Source: an uncultured Chloroflexales bacterium (GTDB lineage: Bacteria > Chloroflexota > Chloroflexia > Chloroflexales > Chloroflexaceae). Taken from it: DNA of 64,000 nucleotides. The DNA is taken from contig CALGUG010000005.1 of NCBI GenBank assembly GCA_937902315.1, positions 1 to 64,000 on the forward strand, given 5' to 3'. The notes under the pieces were generated by a model, which saw only the letters and a program-made list of their open reading frames with translations, made no database searches and had not been told where the DNA came from. The position numbers and the translations under genes are program-made. Below are positions 1 through 7,342 of this stretch, in pieces (position 1 is the stretch's first letter; every line of letters starts with the position of its first letter).

Positions 1-52
1 ACGTTCCGCTCTGCCGAAGGCCAAAGAGAACCTAATCAACCGGATTTGGTAT
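1..52. repeat. R1 repeat, end fragment cut by window edge
   Basis: This is the right end of an R1 element. It carries the GTTCCGCTCTGCCGAAGGCC block and ends CCGGATTTGGTAT, like the complete copy at 48225-48344. The rest lies outside the window. Confidence 0.7.
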
Positions 53-97
53 AAGAACGTGAGATTTGCCATAACCCCTTGATAACAGAGCAAGCGC

Positions 98-1156
98 TCA
101 TTTGACTGTCGATTGTATAGATTGCAGCTCGGGATTGAGCGCTTGTTCTGTTTGTTGTTTGCGGTTTGTTTGCCAAGCGATATAGAACAGTGGCAGAGCG
201 AATGCGATCAATACGCAGAGCCAGTAGGCAGTTGTGCCCCATAGCAAATTGATCGTCCACGAGAAGGCGACAACCATCCAGACGTTCAGCTTCGAGCGCA
301 GATCGATATTTGCAATCAGCAACGGGCAGAACACGTAGGGTGATGTGATGAGCGGAAAGAGTGCGATCTGAAGCACAGCGATGCCCGGCCAAAACTGCCT
401 CTGCCAGAACAATATACCTGCCAGAACGATCCAATAGAAGTGCCATACACTGGGAATCGCCCCGCGATAGGTCGATAGCGTGGTGAGCCAACTTGTGAAC
501 CAGCTTGGTTCGAGTAAAAACGGCGTTCCGATCAAAATAGCACTGGGCAGAAGCAACATTTTCCATTGGCCTGCCCGTACCACCTGAAAAGCTAGCACAC
601 AAGCGATGACTAAGCTTGCTTGTGGCTTGGCGATCCCAAGCAAGACGCTTAACCAAGCTGTTAGATGCCAGTGCTCTTGGCGCATGGCCCAGATGCCGAT
701 CAAACAGAGCCCAACGATTAGCAAGCTTACTTGTACAAAGTAGATACTTAAGAGGACCGGAAGGAACAGAAACAGCTCTAGCGGCATCTTGAGAAGCCTC
801 ATGCCGATAACAACACTGCCTGCGCCGAGCAGACAAGACAGCATTTTGTGCAAAACAGCGGGGAAGATGGCGACCGGTGCCGAGAGCCAGAGCGCAGTTA
901 AGGGATACGCGAAGCCGCCCGATGCATACGGTTCATCAAAGAAGCGTTTAAAGAGGCTGTGCATCTCTGGGCCATAGGCTGAGCCGCCTTGAAGTTCGAT
1001 CTGAAAGGCCCAGATCAAGGGCAAATGGTCGAGACCTGGTAGATAGTTACTGACAATGCTGATGATAGCGATAAAAGCAGCGATTGGAAGGATAACGTAG
1101 GGTTTAAGGGTACGTTTCGAAATGGAGGGCCAGGTTGCTGCTATGAACTTGAGCAT
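98..1156 (-). CDS. GT87-like (DUF2029) integral membrane glycosyltransferase
   Basis: The 352-residue product is almost entirely hydrophobic with about nine to ten predicted membrane helices. After the first helix comes a soluble stretch with the acidic and aromatic residues typical of the first periplasmic loop in polyprenol-phosphate sugar mannosyltransferases (residues about 45-80, including a GGFAYPLTALW segment). The pattern and length fit GT87/DUF2029 enzymes, which move mannose or related sugars from a lipid carrier at the outer face of the membrane. The last ~30 residues are a hydrophilic Gln-rich tail. An inverted repeat (86-100 with 136-150, CAGAGCAAGCGCTCA type) overlaps the 3' end and may act in termination. 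The acceptor is unknown; the family call rests on topology and general resemblance. Confidence 0.6.
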   Translation of the reverse strand: MLKFIAATWPSISKRTLKPYVILPIAAFIAIISIVSNYLPGLDHLPLIWAFQIELQGGSAYGPEMHSLFKRFFDEPYASGGFAYPLTALWLSAPVAIFPAVLHKMLSCLLGAGSVVIGMRLLKMPLELFLFLPVLLSIYFVQVSLLIVGLCLIGIWAMRQEHWHLTAWLSVLLGIAKPQASLVIACVLAFQVVRAGQWKMLLLPSAILIGTPFLLEPSWFTSWLTTLSTYRGAIPSVWHFYWIVLAGILFWQRQFWPGIAVLQIALFPLITSPYVFCPLLIANIDLRSKLNVWMVVAFSWTINLLWGTTAYWLCVLIAFALPLFYIAWQTNRKQQTEQALNPELQSIQSTVK

Positions 1157-1513
1157 TACGTATCCATTCTGTTGGCATATGCTGCATTAGTCTGATGTTA
1201 ATATTTCGGTTTTAATATCAAAATGATTATATCAATCTCATGCAACGGTGGGCAAATAGATTTGCATGAACACTGTTCGTTGCTACGCAATCGGCTTGTG
1301 TATCAGTGTTAGCAAGATGCTCTATGGCCGTAATCTGATTGCTAGGGGTGTCTTTTGGCAAAAGAAAAAGCACGTCTCTTTTAAGAAACGTGCTGATACC
1401 ACATCCGCTCGATCGCCGTATGGTTCTTTAGTCTTCGACGAATGGAATGTCAGATAACCACGGCTAAAGGGCGTGGGCTTGTCCCTAGCGCGCCGCATCC
1501 GATTGCGGCTCTG
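1157..1513. other. intergenic region, AT-rich promoter side of the GT87-like gene
   Basis: The first ~100 bases are AT-rich and probably hold the promoter of the minus-strand glycosyltransferase gene. A small hairpin (AGCACGT at 1369-1375 with ACGTGCT at 1388-1394) is present. I see no credible gene; a 63-codon plus-strand frame at 1266-1457 has no family resemblance. Confidence 0.4.
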
Positions 1514-1680
1514 ATACCAAATTCGGTTGATTACTTTCTATTTGGCCTTCGGCAGAGTGGAACGTAGCTCTTTTTGTTGTGTGCTATTTCGCGCGACAGC
1601 GCGAAATAGCACACAACGTCTTTCCCTCGTTTTGTTTTCTCGCGTTAAGCAAATGCACGTCTTTCAAACGAATTTGGTAT
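1514..1680. repeat. R1 MITE-like element, complete, with 19-bp perfect central hairpin
   Basis: Begins ATACCAAATTCGG and ends AACGAATTTGGTAT, giving imperfect inverted ends flanked by TA. It contains the family block TTTGGCCTTCGGCAGAGTGG near the left end. At its centre is a perfect 19-bp stem (1576-1594 with 1599-1617) closed by a GACA loop. No coding capacity. Confidence 0.75.
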
Positions 1681-1683
1681 GAG

Positions 1684-2171
1684 ACGTATGGCAGGCTGAC
1701 AACTGCCCTGCCCAAGACACGAATGTTTTGGGCAGCGATTGTATCGTCATGACCAGCTCAGCCGCACGATACACAACAGAAACGGGATTGAGACGGTCTC
1801 TTTTCCTTGGCAAGGTATCCACAAGCAGGGCAGGTGCGAGAAGTGTTGCGCGGGTCAACCAGCACAACCCGCACGCCAGCGCGCTGGGCCTTGTAGCTGA
1901 TGAACGAACGCAACTGATAAAACGACGAGCTCTGCTGTCGAGCGCGCTGCGGCTTTCTCACCCTCACCCGCGTGCGAATGCCTGTCAAATCTTCCAGAGC
2001 AATCGCACGCTTTGTGCGTTGAGTCGTCTCGACAAGCCGTTTGCTGATCGTGTGGTTGATGTCCTTTGCAAAGCGCTGCTCTTGGCCAGCCAACTGACGC
2101 AAGCGGCGCTTGGCAGCCTTGGTGCCCTTTTTTTGCAGTTTGGTACGCAATCTGCGATGCCGATAGCGCAC
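1684..2171 (-). pseudogene. tnpB: IS200/IS605-type TnpB remnant (RNA-guided nuclease family), broken
   Basis: The frame 2171-1758 encodes the C-terminal third of a TnpB protein: the KGTKAAKRRLRQLAGQEQRF helix, the EDLTGIR segment with the RuvC glutamate, and a zinc-finger CPACG...CCVSCG. Directly after the second CxxC pair is an in-frame TGA (1758-1760). Beyond it the same frame continues with AGHDDTIAAQNIRVLG, which matches the normal TnpB ending with the last RuvC aspartate. The N-terminal two thirds are missing. The fragment lies between two R1 repeats, with only a few bases on each side. It cannot make an active nuclease; no tnpA or guide-RNA end was recognised. Confidence 0.8.
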
Positions 2172-2178
2172 AGTAGTG

Positions 2179-2281
2179 ATACCAAATCCGTTTAAAGACG
2201 TACACTCTCTTCGCTCAGAAAAACGAAAAGCCGGGAAAAGGCTTGTGTGAGATCTTGCGCGACAGCGCGAGATCTCACATA
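2179..2281. repeat. R1 element, half copy with central hairpin
   Basis: Starts ATACCAAATCCGTTTAAAGACG and reaches the internal hairpin (2246-2280, TGTGAGATCTTGCGC with one G-T mismatch against its partner arm). The second half of the family is missing. The hairpin sits just past the stop of the minus-strand kinase gene and could help end its transcript. Confidence 0.65.
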
Positions 2282-2299
2282 TTTCTTCTTTCGCTAGAC

Positions 2300-4321
2300 T
2301 CAGCTATCGAGCAACTCGCGCACTTTATAGGCCAAGTCGTTCAGAAGGAAGGGCTTGGCTAAAAACATCACCTGCCCGCTTGGATAGTCACGGATGATGC
2401 TTTCGTTATCATGGAAACTTGATGTGAAGAGCACTTTCAAGTGCGGGTATTCGCCATGAAGCTGCTGGATAAAGAGCTCTCCACTGATATAAGGCAGCGT
2501 TGTATCGGTTACGATCAGATCAAAAGGCTGCTGACTTTGGCGTAAAAACTGGCGGGCATCATCTGCATTGGGGGCCTGTTCAACATCGTAATCGCACATC
2601 TTGAGTAAGCGCACCAATAAGCGCCGCATCGAAGGTTCGTGTTCAACAATCAGAATCCGCTCGTTGCCGCGTGGTAGATGTTGTAGACCCGCTTGATAAT
2701 CTTCAGGGTTGTTGAGTTCGTCGTTGATAGGCAGACGAATCTGGTAGCTTACATCATGCTGCTGTTGTGTATAGTCGAGCTGGCCTTTATGTTGTTCGAT
2801 GATGTGTTTTGCGATCGAAAAGCGCAATTGAATGTGCTCAAGTGTATCGTTGCTGATTGTGCTCAAATGCCCAAAGTCGGGATTCGCTTGGCCGCGGATT
2901 GTAATGCCCACATAAGCTTGCGCTGTTTCCTCTTGATCTTCTGCACTTGTCTCCGGCTGCTTGGCCGCATGGGTTTCTAAAAAGAGCTTACCGCCATAAG
3001 GCATCAGGTCGCGCGCATTGAGCGCTAGGTTGAGAATCAACTGCTCTAGATAGCCTGCATCGGCTTCGACAAAGCCCGCTTCGGGGTTGAGCAGCGGAAC
3101 GATTTCGATTTGTGCATAGACAATGCGCCGTAGCAGCCTGCTGATATCGACCATCAATTCATTGATGTCGACATTGCTGAGCTCAAACTCGATATTGCGT
3201 GCAAAGGTCAAGATCTGGCGCGTGATACGCGAGGCGCGATTGGTCGCTTGATAGATCTCGGTCAGATCGTGGAAGAGCTGCTGATCCTCAGTCACTTCCA
3301 TCATGGCGAGCTGGGTCGAGCCGAGCACAATCGTCAGCAGGTTGTTGAAGTCGTGGGTGATACCAAGCGCGATCTGCCCGATCATATCTTGGCGCTGGAG
3401 TTTGAGTGTTTGCTTGATCAGTTGTTGCTGCTCGGTGATATCGCGAAATAGTCTGATGGTTCCGAGCGGATTGCCGATCGTATCGTAGAGTGGTTTATTA
3501 ACGATTTCGGCCCACCAGTGACTGCCATCTTTACGCACAAGCTCTAACACGTAGGTTGTGCAATCTTGGCCTCGTTGCTCGTGGCAGCGCTTGGCTTGCA
3601 GATCTTGCTCGAGCTCGGTAAGCTGCTGCCAAGTAGGGCTCGTCATCAGCTCTTCCGAAGCGTAGCCACTTAGCTGGGTGATGCGCTGGTTGGCGTAGAC
3701 TAAGTGATTTTGGCGATCTGCGACGATGATACCCTCTTGTAAGAGTTCGCTTACCGTCAGCAGGGCATCTTGAGTTAAGAAGCTCAGCGGACTCGCTTTG
3801 TGAGAGGCGATTTCGGCGGCGACCATCTCGCTGATCATTTGGGCGCAGTCGTGCAAGCTAGCAACATCGCTTTCGTTCCAATGTCGTGCTTGTTCGTCTA
3901 AGGCGGCCAAGAGGCCGACAGGGATGCCTTGATCATTCAGAAGTGGAACAACGATATAGGCCGCAACGTCATAAGAGCGGGTTACGGGGTGTTCTTTGAG
4001 CTGGGCATGTTGCTCGCGGTCAGAGAGGATGAGCGGTGTTTGGGTTTGCAAGATGCTTTCGATATAACCCTCGTGGCGTTCGCGTAGGGTGAGACGACGA
4101 GTTATCGGGCCTTCGCCAGCGACTCGCGTGATAGCGAGCTGACTGCCATCGATGATATCGAGCAACACATAAAGCACATTGAGTGCGCGTTTGGCCAACC
4201 TTACGTTGCGCTCAAGGCTGGGCAAGAGACGATGGGCATGAAAAGCAAAACGGCGAATAAGAGCGACTTTGGCGGTATGACTCTCTATGATTTTTGGGAG
4301 TGGCGCTTGAACTTTCCTCAT
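2300..4321 (-). CDS. hybrid sensor histidine kinase (GAF-PAS-HisKA-ATPase-receiver)
   Basis: A 673-residue cytoplasmic protein without membrane helices. A GAF-like domain spans about 40-175 and a PAS/PAC domain about 185-300 (ending RLFRDITEQQ). A HisKA dimerisation helix carries HDFNNLLT with phosphoacceptor His323. The ATPase N-box (LILNLALNARDL, near residue 430) is present. The following D-x-G-x-G and GLGLS boxes are absent: the stretch where they should lie reads NPDFGHLSTISND and EHIQLRFSIAKHI. A receiver domain from about 553 has the acceptor region IVTDTTLPYISG and the conserved Lys (LAKPF), but EHE replaces the usual acidic DD pair. It may be a weak or regulatory kinase receiving phosphate from another protein. 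It stands alone. Confidence 0.85.
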   Translation of the reverse strand: MRKVQAPLPKIIESHTAKVALIRRFAFHAHRLLPSLERNVRLAKRALNVLYVLLDIIDGSQLAITRVAGEGPITRRLTLRERHEGYIESILQTQTPLILSDREQHAQLKEHPVTRSYDVAAYIVVPLLNDQGIPVGLLAALDEQARHWNESDVASLHDCAQMISEMVAAEIASHKASPLSFLTQDALLTVSELLQEGIIVADRQNHLVYANQRITQLSGYASEELMTSPTWQQLTELEQDLQAKRCHEQRGQDCTTYVLELVRKDGSHWWAEIVNKPLYDTIGNPLGTIRLFRDITEQQQLIKQTLKLQRQDMIGQIALGITHDFNNLLTIVLGSTQLAMMEVTEDQQLFHDLTEIYQATNRASRITRQILTFARNIEFELSNVDINELMVDISRLLRRIVYAQIEIVPLLNPEAGFVEADAGYLEQLILNLALNARDLMPYGGKLFLETHAAKQPETSAEDQEETAQAYVGITIRGQANPDFGHLSTISNDTLEHIQLRFSIAKHIIEQHKGQLDYTQQQHDVSYQIRLPINDELNNPEDYQAGLQHLPRGNERILIVEHEPSMRRLLVRLLKMCDYDVEQAPNADDARQFLRQSQQPFDLIVTDTTLPYISGELFIQQLHGEYPHLKVLFTSSFHDNESIIRDYPSGQVMFLAKPFLLNDLAYKVRELLDS

Positions 4322-4872
4322 AAATTTGTCTTAATTAGCTAAGACCCGTTGCACTTTAAACGTATTTGTCAGTCTAAAGCTAGCTCGAACAGACCTTCCA
4401 AGGGGTTATACCAAGTGATCCTTCGTAATGGGACGGAACTTCGCCGTCATACCTTTTAAAATTTTGAGATAGTGACTCTAAGGGACTGACGCATCAGTTT
4501 GTGAACTGAGGCCTTTCTACGAGTTAAACCGGTGTGAATGTGCAAATAGGTAGAGAAAATGGTGCTGAGGTTTTCATATATGAGGGAAATTTCTTTATAT
4601 GCTAAAAAGTGCAAAGCTATGAGCTTCATGCAAATAAAAAAAAAGTCTATTCTAGGATACCATGCTTTGCCTAACTTGTCAGTTAGGGGATTCCCTAGAC
4701 AAGCTTGAGAAACAGAGCCTTTCAGCGAAAAAATTGATGACGATTTTGCCAGCCTATGAGACATGTAATGAAAGTTTTTTGATACACGAAAAGTTTGCCA
4801 GCTGCTTACGTTTATATTGATTGGAGTAAACTAAGATCTCTTTACGTTTCGAGACTAAGAGAGGAATATCCC
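4322..4872. other. intergenic region between divergent genes
   Basis: About 550 bases between the minus-strand kinase and the plus-strand hydrolase. It is fairly AT-rich and must hold both promoters. A 102-codon minus-strand frame (4456-4764) has no family-like features and odd composition, so I do not call it a gene. No repeat family was seen. Confidence 0.35.
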
Positions 4873-5628
4873 ATGGGCGAGATGGTGTTATTGGGGGTAG
4901 GGACGGCGGTCTCTGAGCCCAACCGCGAGTGTACCCATATGTTTTGGCGTTGTGCCACGATAGAATTGTTGATCGATGTAGCTGGTAATACCTTTGCACG
5001 TTTGATGCAGATCGGCTCTGACCCTCAACGCCTGAGCGCGATCATTTTGACTCATAGCCATGCTGATCATATCTATGGTCTGCCGATTTTTTTGACTCAG
5101 CTTTATCTGCTCGGGAGGCGCGAGGCTATTCCGATCTATGGTCTAGAGCCGACCATCGCTCAGGCGCAAGCCTTGATCGCGGCCAGCGCGGTCGATGATT
5201 ACATTGTGCCTGTCGACTGGAAGGTGATCGAGGCGGGCGATGATATCCCTCTTTCCGATCGCTTTCGTTTGCGTACCGCCTTGACCGCTCACTCACGTCC
5301 CTGCATCGCTTTGCGCTTTGAAGAGCACGAGAACGGGCGAGTCTTGGTCTATTCCGCCGATACATCACCCTGTGAGGCGGTGGCCCGTTTGGCGCAGGGT
5401 TGTGATTTGCTGCTGCATGAAGCAACCACCAAAGAGCCGTTTGCTGGCCATACTACCCCCTTTCAGGTCGGCGAGGTCGCCCAGCAGGCCGGAGCCAAGC
5501 GTTTGGTTTTGGTGCACTACAGTCCGCGTTGGACCATGCCCGAAGAGGAGGCGCTGGCAGCAGTGCGGGCGGCGGGCTATACAGGTCTGGTCGAGATCGG
5601 TCAAGAGTTTCAGGTCTTGGAACTATAG
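4873..5628 (+). CDS. metallo-beta-lactamase fold hydrolase, RNase Z-like
   Basis: A 251-residue protein beginning at the ATG that follows the AGAGAGGA ribosome site; an upstream TTG start in the same frame (4795) is less likely. The metal-binding motif THSHADH (His61, His63, Asp65, His66) is intact. Further metal ligands are likely in YSADTSPCEAV (Asp) and VLVHYSPR (His), and HEATTKEPFAGHTT matches the HEAT/H segment seen in RNase Z and related phosphodiesterases. The domain order and length resemble the RNase Z/arylsulfatase-like branch. It could process tRNA 3' ends or hydrolyse another phosphodiester; sequence alone does not separate these. It is followed by repeats rather than a co-directional gene. 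Confidence 0.75.
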   Translation: MGEMVLLGVGTAVSEPNRECTHMFWRCATIELLIDVAGNTFARLMQIGSDPQRLSAIILTHSHADHIYGLPIFLTQLYLLGRREAIPIYGLEPTIAQAQALIAASAVDDYIVPVDWKVIEAGDDIPLSDRFRLRTALTAHSRPCIALRFEEHENGRVLVYSADTSPCEAVARLAQGCDLLLHEATTKEPFAGHTTPFQVGEVAQQAGAKRLVLVHYSPRWTMPEEEALAAVRAAGYTGLVEIGQEFQVLEL

Positions 5629-5743
5629 CTTCAGGGTTGAAGCACGATAGGCAACGAAAAAACAGCCTGAGCGAATGAGGCCTTATCGGCTTGATGCTTT
5701 CAACGCGCTAGCGGCGAAGTCTCTGGCTGCCATGCGGGCTTTA

Positions 5744-5766
5744 GCGCGTCCGCCTACGGCTACAAG
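5744..5766 (+). repeat. R2 dispersed repeat
   Basis: A copy of the core GCGTCCGCCTACGGCTAC(A)A, preceded by TTAGC as in other copies and followed by a CCTCCCATTC block that also recurs at other R2 sites. Confidence 0.7.
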
Positions 5767-5820
5767 ATCGGCCCTCCTCCCATTCGGGGACAACGAAGCA
5801 GCGTGCTTGCAAAATTGTCA

Positions 5821-5932
5821 TACTACATCCGATTCGGTTATTGCTTTTTAGCTTTCGGCAAAGTGGCACATAACTCTTTTCCCGGTTTTTCTCTACATTT
5901 TGAGACTACAACTCTTTAAACGGATTTGGTGT
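5821..5932. repeat. R1 element, degenerate
   Basis: Left end TACATCCGATTCGG, family block GCTTTCGGCAAAGTGG, and right end CTTTAAACGGATTTGGTGT are recognisable but drifted. It lies in the 400-base gap between the hydrolase and the DUF4349 gene. Confidence 0.55.
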
Positions 5933-5984
5933 CACGTTTTTTCTCTGTCGCAGGCTAAACAATAGCAGATTTGGTATCAAGCAT

Positions 5985-6015
5985 AAAGGCTTACCCAAGG
6001 AACGGGTAAGCCTTT
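5985..6015 (-). terminator. terminator of the DUF4349 lipoprotein gene
   Basis: A perfect 12-bp stem, AAAGGCTTACCC with GGGTAAGCCTTT, lies just downstream of the minus-strand stop codon. Confidence 0.7.
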
Positions 6016-6027
6016 GTGTTGTTGTGC

Positions 6028-6954
6028 TTAAGCCTGAGGATCAAGTTTTGATGGGCTGCTGGGCGGCATCGCTTTGGGCTGATTTTTGCCTTTCAGCTTG
6101 CGATAGAACCAGCGGATCAGTAGGAAAATCGGCAGCCAGAGCGGCGTCCAGATCGCTAAAACGATCGCCAGATTAATTAAGCCTTGGCCGAAACCGATCA
6201 GTCCGTTGAGCGCGCCGCGCGCGACTTCAAGCGGCTGCCAAGCATCTTCAGGGAGGATCGGCGTTACAACGACTCTGCTGATATTAACGGTAATGGTCGA
6301 TTGTGCCGCACTCTGCTGCAGATACTTCATGCGGCCCTGAATGACTTCGATATCTTCTTGCACATCGGTGATGGCTTGGTTGATGTTAAGCGCATCTTCG
6401 ACGCGATTGGCTTGCTCTAGCAGATCGAGCAGGCGGTCGCGGGTCGCCTCCAAGTTCTTCAAACGCGATCCGAGATCGACAAACTCTTCGGTCACATCTT
6501 CGCCCGAGACCGAGCGCTCTTCGACCTCTTTGGCGATGCCTTCAACATCGCTCAGAGTCGCTTCGAACTGGGCCGCTGGCACCCGGAAGACGATGGTCGA
6601 TCTGCGCGTTTCGCCGCCACCGTAGTTTGAGGTGCTGACGATATAGCCGCCCTTTTGCTGGGCTAGCAGGGTGATCTGCTGCTCGGCTTGGTTAATGTCG
6701 TCGACGAGAATGTAGAGCGTGCCGTTTTTGATCACCATGCGTTCGATTTGGGGCTGCTGAGCGCTCTCTTCAGCAGATCCATCGCGATCATACGAACTAC
6801 CGCCTCCGGAAAGGGCTGGAGCTTCAGCAGCTGCTGGTGCCGAGCTTGTATCAAGCCCAGACGATATTTGTTCGAACGTGGTTGTGGAAGCACCGCCACA
6901 GGCGCTAAGCAAAAGACTGGCGAACAGGCTAACAAGGATGAGCATCTGTTTCAT
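6028..6954 (-). CDS. DUF4349 domain lipoprotein
   Basis: A 308-residue protein with an N-terminal lipoprotein signal: hydrophobic core then LLSACGG, acylated cysteine at position 19. A low-complexity linker follows. The DUF4349 region occupies about 70-240 (typical MVIKNGTLYILVDD, GGYIVSTSNYGGG, FRVPAAQFEATL segments and a coiled-coil of LKNLEATRDRLLDLL type). A membrane helix near 250-280 and a basic tail (KLKGKNQPK) follow. The DUF4349 family is secreted or surface-anchored with unknown function. It is a single-gene unit with its own terminator. Confidence 0.8.
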   Translation of the reverse strand: MKQMLILVSLFASLLLSACGGASTTTFEQISSGLDTSSAPAAAEAPALSGGGSSYDRDGSAEESAQQPQIERMVIKNGTLYILVDDINQAEQQITLLAQQKGGYIVSTSNYGGGETRRSTIVFRVPAAQFEATLSDVEGIAKEVEERSVSGEDVTEEFVDLGSRLKNLEATRDRLLDLLEQANRVEDALNINQAITDVQEDIEVIQGRMKYLQQSAAQSTITVNISRVVVTPILPEDAWQPLEVARGALNGLIGFGQGLINLAIVLAIWTPLWLPIFLLIRWFYRKLKGKNQPKAMPPSSPSKLDPQA

Positions 6955-7342
6955 TACAACACCTTTTCGTTGCGAAAAGCATTTGTATCTCTGCTATAGA
7001 TAACGCTCAGTCTGAAAATAAGTTCCCAGCCTATAACATTTTAAAGACCAGCCTGCTTACAATGTGGGAAAACGGGAAATGGGGCAAACCTTGTGAACAT
7101 TGTCTGCTTCTTGCAGATTTGCTATGAAATGATTTGTTAAGTTTAACAAATGCGTGTTACCACAGATCGCGGAGAGAGGAAAAGAGAAGTATGTCGCTTG
7201 CTGAGGGATGCAGGCTCGTTTGGGAGGGTGAGATGTTGGTAGCCGTAGGCGGACGCGCTGAGGACTGAATGGGAGCTAGAGGCCTTGACGCTAAAGTGAT
7301 AGACAAGGCGAGATCAATAGATAAACGGTTAGGCTGGTGCTG
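6955..7342. other. intergenic region with one R2 repeat
   Basis: The part near 6960-7150 is AT-rich and probably holds the promoter of the lipoprotein gene. The remainder contains an R2 copy (7236-7260) with its GGACTGAATGGG flank. No gene seen. Confidence 0.4.
7236..7260 (-). repeat. R2 dispersed repeat
   Basis: Reverse-strand copy: TTGGTAGCCGTAGGCGGACG followed by CGCTG. Confidence 0.75.

Noticed and set aside
36..836. 266-codon plus-strand-type frame overlapping the GT87-like gene
   Set aside because: The membrane-protein frame is far more convincing; this product has no consistent domain.
4456..4764. 102-codon minus-strand frame in an AT-rich gap
   Set aside because: No ribosome site, no recognisable domain and unusual residue composition.
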